NCBI RefSeq assembly: GCF_021991835.1
Contig: NZ_JAHDAU010000005.1
Location: forward strand, 124,001-188,000
Reading direction: 5' to 3'
Source: Polaribacter sargassicola
GTDB taxonomy: Bacteria; Bacteroidota; Bacteroidia; Flavobacteriales; Flavobacteriaceae
DNA length: 64,000 bases
Below are positions 16,077-24,103 of this stretch, in pieces. Position 1 is the stretch's first letter. Every line of letters starts with the position of its first letter. Both the position numbers and the translations under genes were made by a program. Under the pieces are notes generated by a model. The model did not search any database. It was given only the letters and a program-made list of their open reading frames with translations, and had not been told where the DNA came from.

Positions 16077-17438
16077 ATGATAAGATTAAACTCAAGTGTT
16101 TTTAAAAAAATAAAAAGTGATTCTATAATTTCTTTAAAACTAGCAATCGTTATAGGAATTATTTTCATAATTATTAATCAGCAGTTTAGTTTAAAGGGAA
16201 TAGGTTTAACTTTTTTAATTTCTGCAATGTATTCCTTTACTTTAGGTTTAGGAAACGGAATTGTAAATGAGTTTTTAAACTCTAAATGGGATTGGGTAGA
16301 AGAAACCAATCAAAGAGTTTGGGCAGGAATTATATCTACAGTTGTTTATACAGTAATTGCGGTTTTAATAATACACTACGTACAATATATATTATTCTTT
16401 GGGTACAAGAGCGAAAATTTTTTTAGCGGTACTTTAATTTTGATACATTTATTTGCAATTGTTTTTTCTTTAGGTGTAGCAGTTTTTTTTCATGCAAAAG
16501 GTTTTATGGAAAACTGGAAAATTGCAATGACAAAAGAAACTACAGAACAGCAAATTGTAGCAAAAACAGAAACTGCAAAATTTGAATCTTTAAAAAGTCA
16601 GATAGATCCTCATTTTTTATTTAACAGTTTAAATGTATTAACTAGTTTAATTGGCGAAAATCCTGCGCAAGCAGAAAAATTTACTACCAAATTGTCTAAA
16701 GTATATAGGTATGTTTTAGAACAAAGAAATAAAGATTTAACAACGCTTACAGAAGAGTTAACCTTTGCAAAAACATATATGCAATTGTTAGAAATGCGTT
16801 TTGAAGATGCTGTAAAATTTAACATTCCGGATAAGGTAAGTAATATAGATTTAAAAATTGTGCCGCTGTCTTTACAGTTATTGTTAGAAAACGCAGTAAA
16901 GCACAATGTGGTTTCTTCTTCTAAACCTTTAGAAATCTCTATTTATGAAGAAAATGATTACTTAATTATAGAAAATAACATCAATCCTAAAGAAGCAATA
17001 GGTAAAAGCACAAAAGTTGGTTTACAAAATATTGCAGACAGATATGGATTAATCACTCAAAAAGGAGTGAAAATAGAAAATAATAACAAAACTTTTAAGG
17101 TGAGTTTACCTCTCTTATATAAAATAAACGACATTATGAATACAAACGATTTAGAAAATAGCAAATACGTAAAAGCAGTAGAAAAAGTAGAAAAGTTAAA
17201 AGAATTTTATCAAAATTTAACTTCTTACTGTATTGTAATTCCTTTTTTAATATTTATTAATTTAAGATTTTCTCCAGGATTTCACTGGTTTTGGTTTCCT
17301 TTATTCGGATGGGGAATGGGCTTAACTTTTCACTTTTTAGAAGTAAACAATTACAGTGTTTTATTAGGTAAAAACTGGGAAGACAAAAAAATTAAAGAAT
17401 TAATGGATAAAGAAAACCAACGTAAAAATTATAAATAA
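16077..17438 (+). CDS. LytS/YehU-type sensor histidine kinase with C-terminal 2TM domain
   Basis: A 453-residue membrane kinase. Four membrane spans lie in residues ~18-140. The His_kinase (LytS) domain holds the phospho-acceptor His179 in SQIDPHFLFNSLN, followed by an HATPase-like region with LLLENAVKHNVV and a G-box VGLQNIADRYGL. The last ~90 residues (365-453) are a 2TM domain, GFHWFWFPLFGWGMGL ending NWEDKKIKELM, the same module as in the four genes that follow. Its partner is the LytTR regulator at 18736. The next gene starts on its stop (TAATG). A kinase fused to a 2TM domain is known in Bacteroidota, but the signal sensed is not. Confidence 0.88.
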   Translation: MIRLNSSVFKKIKSDSIISLKLAIVIGIIFIIINQQFSLKGIGLTFLISAMYSFTLGLGNGIVNEFLNSKWDWVEETNQRVWAGIISTVVYTVIAVLIIHYVQYILFFGYKSENFFSGTLILIHLFAIVFSLGVAVFFHAKGFMENWKIAMTKETTEQQIVAKTETAKFESLKSQIDPHFLFNSLNVLTSLIGENPAQAEKFTTKLSKVYRYVLEQRNKDLTTLTEELTFAKTYMQLLEMRFEDAVKFNIPDKVSNIDLKIVPLSLQLLLENAVKHNVVSSSKPLEISIYEENDYLIIENNINPKEAIGKSTKVGLQNIADRYGLITQKGVKIENNNKTFKVSLPLLYKINDIMNTNDLENSKYVKAVEKVEKLKEFYQNLTSYCIVIPFLIFINLRFSPGFHWFWFPLFGWGMGLTFHFLEVNNYSVLLGKNWEDKKIKELMDKENQRKNYK

Positions 17439-17746
17439 TGGAAGCAAATTTTACAGAAGAACAAAGATATATTTTAGCTAAAAAAAAGGTAGAAAAAATA
17501 AGTAAGTTTTATAAACATTTGGCAGTTTATATTGTAGTAAACACATTTTTGAGTGCAATTTTTATTGTTGGTGATATAAACGATGGAGACACTTTTAAAG
17601 AAGCATTTTTTAATTTAGGAAATTATAAAATTTGGTTTTTTTGGGGAATCGGAGTTGTTTTTCAGGCTTTAAATGTTTTTGGATTAAATATCATTTTTAA
17701 TAAAGATTGGGAAAAAAGAAATATTGAAAAATATATGAATGAATAA
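17438..17746 (+). CDS. Free-standing 2TM-domain protein 1
   Basis: A 102-residue protein: a charged N-terminus (MEANFTEEQRYILAKKKVEK), two membrane helices with IVVNTFLSAIFIVG and WFFWGIGVVFQALNVFG, and a C-terminal basic/acidic tail NWEKRNIEKYMNE. It matches the 2TM domain at the end of the kinase. Start codon overlaps the kinase stop. Likely a membrane partner or modulator of the kinase; no catalytic residues are evident. Confidence 0.82.
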   Translation: MEANFTEEQRYILAKKKVEKISKFYKHLAVYIVVNTFLSAIFIVGDINDGDTFKEAFFNLGNYKIWFFWGIGVVFQALNVFGLNIIFNKDWEKRNIEKYMNE

Positions 17747-17762
17747 AATTACACAAGATAAA

Positions 17763-18047
17763 ATGGAATCAAATTACACACAAGAGCAAAAACTTCTTAT
17801 AATTAAAAAAAGAGTAAAAAAAATAAAAGGTTTCTATTCTCACTTAACAGTTTACTGTATAATTATACCAACTTTAATTTTTATAAATTTAAAATTCGAT
17901 CCAGGTTTTCATTGGTTTTGGTTTTCTCTATGTGGTTGGGGTATTGGACTTTTCTTTCATTGGTTTTCGGTATTCGGAATGAGTTTAATCGGTTTGGGTG
18001 AAAATTGGGAAGAGAAAAAGATTAAAGAATTTATGAACGAAAAATAA
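17763..18047 (+). CDS. Free-standing 2TM-domain protein 2
   Basis: I start at the ATG at 17763 (MESNYTQEQK), which aligns with the N-termini of its paralogues. An upstream ATG at 17739 lies inside the previous gene and adds eight non-matching residues. The 94-residue product has two membrane helices, HLTVYCIIIPTLIFINL and FHWFWFSLCGWGIGLFFHW, and a tail NWEEKKIKEFMNEK. It is closest to the C-terminal domain of the kinase (shared PGFHWFWF). Same operon. Confidence 0.82.
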   Translation: MESNYTQEQKLLIIKKRVKKIKGFYSHLTVYCIIIPTLIFINLKFDPGFHWFWFSLCGWGIGLFFHWFSVFGMSLIGLGENWEEKKIKEFMNEK

Positions 18048-18053
18048 AAAGTA

Positions 18054-18389
18054 ATGGAAAGAGATTTTAGACAAGAACAGAGTTATATTAAAGCAAAAAA
18101 AAGAGTAAAAAAGATAAAAGGTTTTTACATTCATTTAATTGTATATGTTTTAGTTAACATTTTTATTAGTGGTATTATTGTTTTTGGTTTAATGCAAAGT
18201 GGTTATAATTTTAAAGATGCTTTAACTAACTTTGGAGTGTATTCTACGTGGCTTTTTTGGGGAATAGGAATGATTTTTCATTGGTTAGGGGTTTTTGGTT
18301 TTAAATCTTTAGGTTTTGGTACAGAGTGGGAAGAGAGAAAAATTAAAGAAATGATGGAGAAAGACGAAACAAGAAACCGTAAATTTTAA
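18054..18389 (+). CDS. Free-standing 2TM-domain protein 3
   Basis: A 111-residue paralogue: N-terminus MERDFRQEQSYIKAKKRVKK, two helices (HLIVYVLVNIFISGIIVFG and WLFWGIGMIFHWLGVFG), tail EWEERKIKEMMEKDE with a short basic extension NRKF. It resembles paralogue 1 more than 2. It lies 6 nt after the previous gene and 4 nt before the next, inside the kinase-regulator operon. Confidence 0.82.
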   Translation: MERDFRQEQSYIKAKKRVKKIKGFYIHLIVYVLVNIFISGIIVFGLMQSGYNFKDALTNFGVYSTWLFWGIGMIFHWLGVFGFKSLGFGTEWEERKIKEMMEKDETRNRKF

Positions 18390-18393
18390 CAAG

Positions 18394-18711
18394 ATGGAAA
18401 ATTTAGACGAAAAGAGATTAATAAAAGCAAAAAAAAGAGTTGCAGAAATTAAACAGTTTTACAAACATGTAATTACATACATAATAGTAAATTTATTTTT
18501 AACCTTTGTTTGGACGTTTTCTTTTAAAATTTTTGGAAATCTTGTATTTAGTAACCAATATAATGCAGATGGATTTATACACATTCCTTTTTGGTTGGTT
18601 TGGGGAATTTTTCTAATTTTTGATGCCTTAAGAACTTTTGGTTTTGCTGGTAGTTTTACTAAAAACTGGGAAGAGAAAAAGATTAAAGAATTTATGAACG
18701 AAAAGAATTAA
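18394..18711 (+). CDS. Free-standing 2TM-domain protein 4
   Basis: A 105-residue paralogue with MENLDEKRLIKAKKRVAEIK, two helices (YIIVNLFLTFVWTFSF and FWLVWGIFLIFDALRTFG) and tail NWEEKKIKEFMNEKN. The inter-helix loop is longer than in paralogue 2. It is followed 24 nt later by the response regulator gene. Confidence 0.82.
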   Translation: MENLDEKRLIKAKKRVAEIKQFYKHVITYIIVNLFLTFVWTFSFKIFGNLVFSNQYNADGFIHIPFWLVWGIFLIFDALRTFGFAGSFTKNWEEKKIKEFMNEKN

Positions 18712-18735
18712 TAAAAGCTGTAAAAATTTAAAAAA

Positions 18736-19491
18736 ATGAATGTATTAATTATTGAAGACGAAAAACCAGCTGCAAGAAGACTAAATAGAATGTTAGCTGC
18801 TATTAATATAGAAGTAAAGCAAATGTTGCATTCTGTAGAAGAGTCTTTAAATTGGTTACAAAACAATAAACATCCAGATTTAATATTTTTAGATATTCAA
18901 CTTTCTGATGGATTATCTTTTGAAATTTTTGAAGAAATTGAAGTAAAATCTGCCATTATTTTTACAACAGCTTATGATGAATATGCATTAAAAGCATTTA
19001 AATTAAATAGTATAGACTATTTATTAAAACCTTTAGATGATGATGAATTAAAAGTTGCAGTTGATAAGTTTAAAGAAAACCAACCAAAGCAAACAGACGT
19101 TCAGGTAAATATTAATGATATCAGAAAACTATTAATTAATCCGGTAGATAGAAAGTTTAAAAAAAGATTGTCTATAAAAGTTGGTCAACATATAAAAATA
19201 ATACCAATAGATGATGTAGAGTGTTTTTATAGCGAAAACAAATCAACATACATTCACACTAAAGAAAATAGAAGTTTTTTGCTAGATAATTCTTTAGAAA
19301 CTTGGCAAGAACAGTTAAATCCAGAACATTTTTTTAGAGTAAATCGTACCTTCATTATCCATATTAATTCTATAAAGGACATAATTGCCTATTCTAATTC
19401 TCGCTTAAAATTGATTTTAAATTCTTATAATGACTCAGAAATTATTGTAAGTAGAGAGCGTGTAAAAGATTTTAAGAACTGGATTGATTAG
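18736..19491 (+). CDS. LytTR-family response regulator
   Basis: A 251-residue two-component regulator. Receiver domain at the N-terminus: acidic pocket IIEDE (5-9), phospho-acceptor Asp53 in IFLDIQLSDG, TTAYDEYALKAF, and Lys in YLLKPLDDDEL. The C-terminal ~105 residues are a LytTR DNA-binding domain (RLSIKVGQHIKIIPIDDV, HFFRVNRTFIIH, VSRERVKDFKNWID). It is the cognate partner of the LytS-type kinase and terminates the operon. Such regulators often bind promoters of secreted or envelope genes. Confidence 0.92.
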   Translation: MNVLIIEDEKPAARRLNRMLAAINIEVKQMLHSVEESLNWLQNNKHPDLIFLDIQLSDGLSFEIFEEIEVKSAIIFTTAYDEYALKAFKLNSIDYLLKPLDDDELKVAVDKFKENQPKQTDVQVNINDIRKLLINPVDRKFKKRLSIKVGQHIKIIPIDDVECFYSENKSTYIHTKENRSFLLDNSLETWQEQLNPEHFFRVNRTFIIHINSIKDIIAYSNSRLKLILNSYNDSEIIVSRERVKDFKNWID

Positions 19492-19527
19492 TATTATTCT
19501 TTCTAATAAATTAAGAGAAATATTGAT

Positions 19528-20406
19528 ATGAAAGGAATTCCGTATATAGAATTTAACTCAGAGAAAACAGAAGATTTTGGTTTCGAAATTGTTCCTATAT
19601 CAAGAATTGCTCAACACAAAGAAGAACACGATCATCATCCAGAATTGCCTCATCAACTTAAATTTTATAATTTAATATTTTTTATAGAAGGTAGTGGAAG
19701 GCATTTTATAGATTTTAACTGGTTTCCTGTACAACAAAATAGTTTGATTTATTTAACAAAAGAACAGGTTACTGCTTTCGATTTTTCTAACAACCTAAAA
19801 GGTTTTTGCATCATTTTTACAGAAGCGTATTTTGTAGATTGTTTTGCTAACTTATCAAAAGATTTTGTTTTTAGATTATTTAATCCGCAATTATTTTCTC
19901 CAATATTACAAATTCCAAAAGAGTCAGATTTTAATGATTATTTTAAGTTGTTACAGAAAGAGTATTATAATACAGCGATGTTTAATCAAAAAAACATTAT
20001 CAATTCATTGTTTACAATTCTTATCTCAAAAGCAGAAAACATCAAACAAAATCAGACTATTTACATTAAAGATTCTTCTAAAATTAGTGTATTTAAAAAA
20101 TTTACATCACTAATAGAACATAATTTGTCCAAAAGTAGAAATGCTAGTTTTTATGCAAATGAATTAGCGATTACATACAAACATTTAAATTCCATTTGTA
20201 AAGATTTGGTAAACAAAACTGCAAAGAATGTTATTGATGATTATATTATTCTACAAGCAAAAAGAAGTTTGATAAACTCTTCTATAAAAAGCACGGAATT
20301 AGCTTATAGTTTAGGGTTTGATGATCCTACAAACTTTACAAAGTATTTTAAGAAAAATACAGGATTAACCCCAAATTCGTTTATAAAGTCCGTTTCTAGT
20401 ATTTAA
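19528..20406 (+). CDS. AraC-family transcriptional regulator
   Basis: A 292-residue regulator. The N-terminal part looks like a cupin sensor domain (EHDHHPELPHQLKFYNLIFFIEGSG). Two C-terminal helix-turn-helix motifs lie in residues ~195-290: NASFYANELAITYKHLNSICKD and STELAYSLGFDDPTNFTKYFKKNTGLTP-type signature, here seen as AYSLGFDDPTNFTKYF. It is 88 nt upstream of the double SnoaL-like lipoprotein gene, a likely target. It starts 36 nt after the LytTR regulator stop but has no obvious functional link to it. Confidence 0.88.
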   Translation: MKGIPYIEFNSEKTEDFGFEIVPISRIAQHKEEHDHHPELPHQLKFYNLIFFIEGSGRHFIDFNWFPVQQNSLIYLTKEQVTAFDFSNNLKGFCIIFTEAYFVDCFANLSKDFVFRLFNPQLFSPILQIPKESDFNDYFKLLQKEYYNTAMFNQKNIINSLFTILISKAENIKQNQTIYIKDSSKISVFKKFTSLIEHNLSKSRNASFYANELAITYKHLNSICKDLVNKTAKNVIDDYIILQAKRSLINSSIKSTELAYSLGFDDPTNFTKYFKKNTGLTPNSFIKSVSSI

Positions 20407-20445
20407 AGGTTCGATTTTAACCATTTTTATTCCTTTTTTCATCTT

Positions 20446-20474
20446 TTGTAAAATTAATACTTGCTGCACCTTTG
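20446..20474 (+). promoter_or_regulatory. Predicted promoter of the SnoaL-like lipoprotein gene
   Basis: TTG at 20446-20448 is followed after 18 nt by CACCTTTG at 20467-20474, seven of eight matches to TAnnTTTG. The start codon is 20 nt further on. It lies just after the AraC regulator stop. Confidence 0.4.
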
Positions 20475-20494
20475 TATCAGACAAAAACAAAGAA

Positions 20495-21367
20495 ATGAAG
20501 CAAATAATAATAACGGTTGCAATTGCTTTTACAATAGCATCTTGTAACACAATAAAAGAAGTATCAACAAAAAAAATAGAAAAAATGGAAACTAAAACAG
20601 CATTATTAAACAAAGAAAAAGCAGCAGCATTAATTACAAGTTTAGAAACTGGAGATAAATCTACAATTGCTTACATAAACCCTACCAATTATAAACAACA
20701 CAATTTAATGGTTGCAGATGGTTTAGAGGGATTTGGAGAAGTTTTACATCATGCGCCAGAAGGCGGATTTAAAGCAAATGTAGTTCGTACTTTTCAAGAT
20801 GGAAACTACACATTTACACATACTATTTACGACTTTTTTGGACCAAAAGTAGGCTTCGATATTTTTAAATTTGAAGGAGGACAAATTGTAGAACATTGGG
20901 ATAATTTTTCTGACAAAACTGCTGTAAACCCAAGTAATCATTCACAGACAGATGGTACTATTGATCTTACAGATTTAGATAAAACCGAAGCAAATAAAGC
21001 TTTAATAAAAGATTTTGTAAATACTATTTTGATTAATGGAGAATATGATAAAATGTCAAATTATTTTGATGGAGATCATTACATTCAACATAATTCTATG
21101 ATTGGAGACGGGCTTTCTGGTTTTGGAAAAGCAGTTGAAGAAATGGCTAAAAAAGGCATTACAATGGTTTTTGAAAAGAATCATATGGTTTTAGGTGAAG
21201 GTAATTTTGTGCTTTCTGTAACCGAAGGGAAATTTGCTGGAAAACCTACTTCTTTTTATGATTTATTTAGAATTGAAAATGGTAAAATTGCTGAACATTG
21301 GGACACTATAGAAACTATTTTACCAAAAGAAGCGCATAAAAACACGAATGGTAAATTCAATTTTTAA
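20495..21367 (+). CDS. Lipoprotein with two tandem SnoaL-like domains
   Basis: A 290-residue protein with a lipoprotein signal (IITVAIAFTIASC, Cys17). Two copies of a SnoaL-like (NTF2 fold) domain follow: the first contains NPTNYKQHNLMVADGLEGFGE and the second DGDHYIQHNSMIGDGLSGFGK, each ending with a GxIVEHWD/GKIAEHWD motif. Proteins of this family bind or transform small organic compounds, and many are of unknown function. In Bacteroidota they are often next to AraC regulators, as here. An ATG at 20585 would remove the signal and is less likely. Confidence 0.8.
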   Translation: MKQIIITVAIAFTIASCNTIKEVSTKKIEKMETKTALLNKEKAAALITSLETGDKSTIAYINPTNYKQHNLMVADGLEGFGEVLHHAPEGGFKANVVRTFQDGNYTFTHTIYDFFGPKVGFDIFKFEGGQIVEHWDNFSDKTAVNPSNHSQTDGTIDLTDLDKTEANKALIKDFVNTILINGEYDKMSNYFDGDHYIQHNSMIGDGLSGFGKAVEEMAKKGITMVFEKNHMVLGEGNFVLSVTEGKFAGKPTSFYDLFRIENGKIAEHWDTIETILPKEAHKNTNGKFNF

Positions 21368-21387
21368 TCAATTTTAAAAATTAAAAT

Positions 21388-21842
21388 ATGAAAACGAAAT
21401 GATTAATATGTATTTGTCTTGCACTTTTTAGTGCAAGACTTGTTACTGCCCAAACCAATAAAAAAGAAGAAACCAAATTTCAATTTGGCGAACTAGAGCT
21501 TTTTTAGATGGATATTTATTGAATTTTCAGTATCAAAATGGTACTGCAATTCATATGGAATTTAATGAAGGAAAAGCAGAATATGAATGGATTGCTGGAC
21601 CTGCTAAAGGAAATGGTAATTCGGATATTTCTTATCGTTCTCGTAAAATTGGAGAAAATTTGTATTTAATTAATTGGCATGAAACCGGAATAAAAGATTA
21701 TTTAACCATTGTTTTTGATTTTGATAAAATGATTGTGCATAGTTCTATAATAATTGGTTATGAAAATAAACCAGAAAGAACGTTAAAAACTGTTTTTAGA
21801 AGTGGAATTATTGATCATCTAAATAAGAGTAATAAGAAATAA
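21388..21842 (+). pseudogene. Broken MoaF-like / calycin-type secreted protein gene
   Basis: The frame starts ATG AAA ACG AAA TGA, so a stop falls at codon 5, directly before a good signal-peptide core (LICICLALFSARLVTAQ). It runs to a TAG at 21505. One base back, a second frame continues from LDGYLLNFQYQNG to the end of the gene at 21842. Restoring one T in the run of six at 21500-21505 joins the two as GELELFLDGYLLNF. The C-terminal part (EYEWIAGPAKGNG, ENLYLINWHE) resembles MoaF-like beta-barrel proteins. Two independent lesions suggest a pseudogene; the T-run could also be a sequencing error. Confidence 0.65.
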
Positions 21843-21856
21843 TAAAACAAAATTCT

Positions 21857-22045
21857 ATGGATGATATTCTAAAAGTTGTTAAAGAATTAGCATCTAAACT
21901 AAAAGGTAAAAAAATGGTTTATATAGCAGGAGATAGTAGAGTTTGTATCGCTTTAAATCAATATTTTAGAAAAGAATTAAAATGGGATGTCAAACAGATT
22001 AAAACAAAACCATTTTGGAATCCAAGTAAAAAAGGATTAGAATAA
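21857..22045 (+). CDS. Short protein resembling the C-terminus of a siderophore-interacting protein
   Basis: A 62-residue product. KMVYIAGDSRVCIALNQYFR followed by KQIKTKPFWNPSKKGLE looks like the NAD(P)H-binding C-terminal end of siderophore-interacting (ferric reductase) proteins, which normally have ~240-280 residues and a FAD-binding first half. The first half is absent and no related sequence precedes it: the upstream DNA is the broken MoaF-like gene. It is probably a remnant, though a start codon and clean frame are kept. Confidence 0.5.
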   Translation: MDDILKVVKELASKLKGKKMVYIAGDSRVCIALNQYFRKELKWDVKQIKTKPFWNPSKKGLE

Positions 22046-22243
22046 ATAAAAATCCCTTAACTTTAAAGTGATAGCTGTTTTGGTTGATGTTAAAAAAGAA
22101 AGCCTTAAATTTATATATTAATTAAATCAGTTATTATTTTTAATAATTATAATTTTTACAGCTTAAATACTACAATTATAAAACTAGGTGTTTTTTTATT
22201 TTTTATATTAAATACAAGTATTTTTTATACACAATCTGTTAAA

Positions 22244-23119
22244 GTGAATTTGAGTTTTTTATTAAAAGCACAAATACAATTAGGCAATCAAAACCAAGGC
22301 ATAAAAATAGGTGCTTATGGTTTAGGAACAGGGCAGTTTAATGATTTTTCTATAGAAACAGGGCTTGCATTGTACAGTGGTTATTTATTAAAAAAACACA
22401 CTGTTAAAACTGCAGGGTTTAATTTTGGCTTCGATTTTTTTACTCTATTAGGGGTTGGGAATAATAATAATTTTTTAGGCTCTTCTTTTTTTGAAGATGG
22501 ACCTTTATTAGCTTCAATAGAAAATAGGCAATATTTTTATGGAATAGGTTTTGGCTTCGAAAAAGAGTTTTTACCCAGAGATTTAAGTTTTTTTAATCAA
22601 CGATTAGGAAAATTTTTAATGCGTTTCAGTAAAGAAAACAATTCCATTAACGTTCAGTTTAAAAACGATCTTAGAGTAGGAAATTTTTTTTATGGAAACG
22701 GAACAGATTTTGGTAGAACAGGTATTCTAGAACTCAGTTATAGTTCTATTGTAAAACCTCAAGAGATAATTCATTTTGGTATGGCACTTTCTTTATTTAC
22801 GCCAAGTCCAGATTACAGTAAAACACCAAACAATCCTATAAATTCAGATGATAGTAGTAAAAATGTTTGGTATACAAAAAGGCCTTACAATAACTTGTTT
22901 TATGCTAATATATATGCTTTTGGTGCTTATAAAAATAATTATTTTTATGGATCTTTAAAAGCTGGAATGAATTCTCAAAAATTAGGTGCATTTGTTCAGA
23001 ATACTTTACATGATAGTTTTGGTTTAAATCCTCGTTTTCCTTGGGAAGTAAGTAAAAAAGACAAATTATTTTTAGAAATTAATAACAGTTTTTTTAATAC
23101 TAATAAAACAAATGAATAA
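22244..23119 (+). CDS. Secreted beta-rich protein, tentative polymorphic toxin type 23-like
   Basis: From a GTG at 22244 the product has 291 residues, but the frame stays open upstream and encodes a signal-peptide-like stretch (KLGVFLFFILNTSIF then YTQS) with no ATG; ATT at 22175 is a candidate start. The mature protein is rich in Gly, Asn and aromatic residues in alternating patterns. The segment GNGTDFGRTGILELSY, LSLFTPSPDY, YGSLKAGMNSQ then FVQNTLHDSF loosely recalls the Bacteroidota toxin-23 family. I am not certain: it could be another beta-barrel-like surface protein. It overlaps the LRR lipoprotein gene by 8 nt. Confidence 0.5.
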   Translation: MNLSFLLKAQIQLGNQNQGIKIGAYGLGTGQFNDFSIETGLALYSGYLLKKHTVKTAGFNFGFDFFTLLGVGNNNNFLGSSFFEDGPLLASIENRQYFYGIGFGFEKEFLPRDLSFFNQRLGKFLMRFSKENNSINVQFKNDLRVGNFFYGNGTDFGRTGILELSYSSIVKPQEIIHFGMALSLFTPSPDYSKTPNNPINSDDSSKNVWYTKRPYNNLFYANIYAFGAYKNNYFYGSLKAGMNSQKLGAFVQNTLHDSFGLNPRFPWEVSKKDKLFLEINNSFFNTNKTNE

Positions 23120-24035
23120 AATTTTAACATACATTTTATTAGTAGTTTTATTGCAAAGTTGCAACGCTTATAAACGTTCTTTTGGAACTACATTTACTGA
23201 TTTAAAACCAGAAAATTACACAACATTATATCGTTTAGATTTAAGTAATCAATTTTTAAAAATTGTACCAGAAAATTTAGATAAACTTATAGAATTAAGA
23301 ATGTTAAATCTTTCTGGTAATACTTTTTTAAATTTAGATGAAACTTTTAAAGCAATTAAGAATCCAGAAAAGTTAGAAGTACTTATTTTAGATAGTTTAA
23401 ATTTAAGAAATTTACCAAAATCAATTTTAAGATTTAATAATTTAAAGCATCTTTCTTTAAATGAAAATAAAAATATTAATTTAGATGAGGTTTTAGAATT
23501 AATTTCTAATTTACCAATAAGTTTCCTGAATTTACAAAATAATAGTTTAGAAAAACTTACTATTAATATTGCTAAACTAAGTAGTATTTCGAGTATTAAT
23601 TTATCTTACAATAAAATAACAAATTCAAAAACTTTTAGAAATTTAGCTAGATTACCAAAACTACGTTCTTTATGGTTAACAGGAAATAATATTAATAATT
23701 TACCAGATGAAATAGGATTGTTAATCTCGTTAAACAACTTATATTTAGAACATAATAATTTATCTTCATTGCCTAAAAATATAGAAACGCTTAAAAAAGT
23801 TAGGGTTTTTCACTTAGGTTACAATAAATTTACTGAGTTACCAAAAGAATTGATTAATATGCCGGTTTTAACACTTCTACATATTAATAATTGTAAGATT
23901 AGTAATATTCCTGATGCTTTTTTTACAAATAAATACTCTTTAAAAAGTATTATTTTAGATGATAATCAATTATCAAATTTAGAGAAAGAAAAGTGGAAAA
24001 AGGTTTTTAAAGGTTTTTTTATTGCCTCTTTTTAA
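23112..24035 (+). CDS. Leucine-rich-repeat lipoprotein
   Basis: A 307-residue protein with a lipoprotein signal (TYILLVVLLQSC, Cys17). About ten leucine-rich repeats follow, for example LYRLDLSNQFLKIVPENL, LRNLPKSILRFNNLKHLSL and LRSLWLTGNNINNLPDEI, with the LxxLxLxxNxL spacing of bacterial/plant-like LRRs. It should be anchored at the outer membrane and bind protein or another ligand. Its start overlaps the upstream gene by 8 nt, so the two are translationally coupled and probably act together. Confidence 0.85.
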   Translation: MNKILTYILLVVLLQSCNAYKRSFGTTFTDLKPENYTTLYRLDLSNQFLKIVPENLDKLIELRMLNLSGNTFLNLDETFKAIKNPEKLEVLILDSLNLRNLPKSILRFNNLKHLSLNENKNINLDEVLELISNLPISFLNLQNNSLEKLTINIAKLSSISSINLSYNKITNSKTFRNLARLPKLRSLWLTGNNINNLPDEIGLLISLNNLYLEHNNLSSLPKNIETLKKVRVFHLGYNKFTELPKELINMPVLTLLHINNCKISNIPDAFFTNKYSLKSIILDDNQLSNLEKEKWKKVFKGFFIASF

Positions 24036-24103
24036 GGAAATGATTACCAGAATAATATTGTTTAATTTCTTCTTAACTTAGCAAGTATAATTTTTATTTA
24101 AAA

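Noticed and set aside
20408..20421. A GGTTCGATTTTAACC-like sequence resembling a tRNA T-arm
   Set aside because: No acceptor stem, D-arm or anticodon arm could be fitted around it. No other tRNA or rRNA was recognised in the window.
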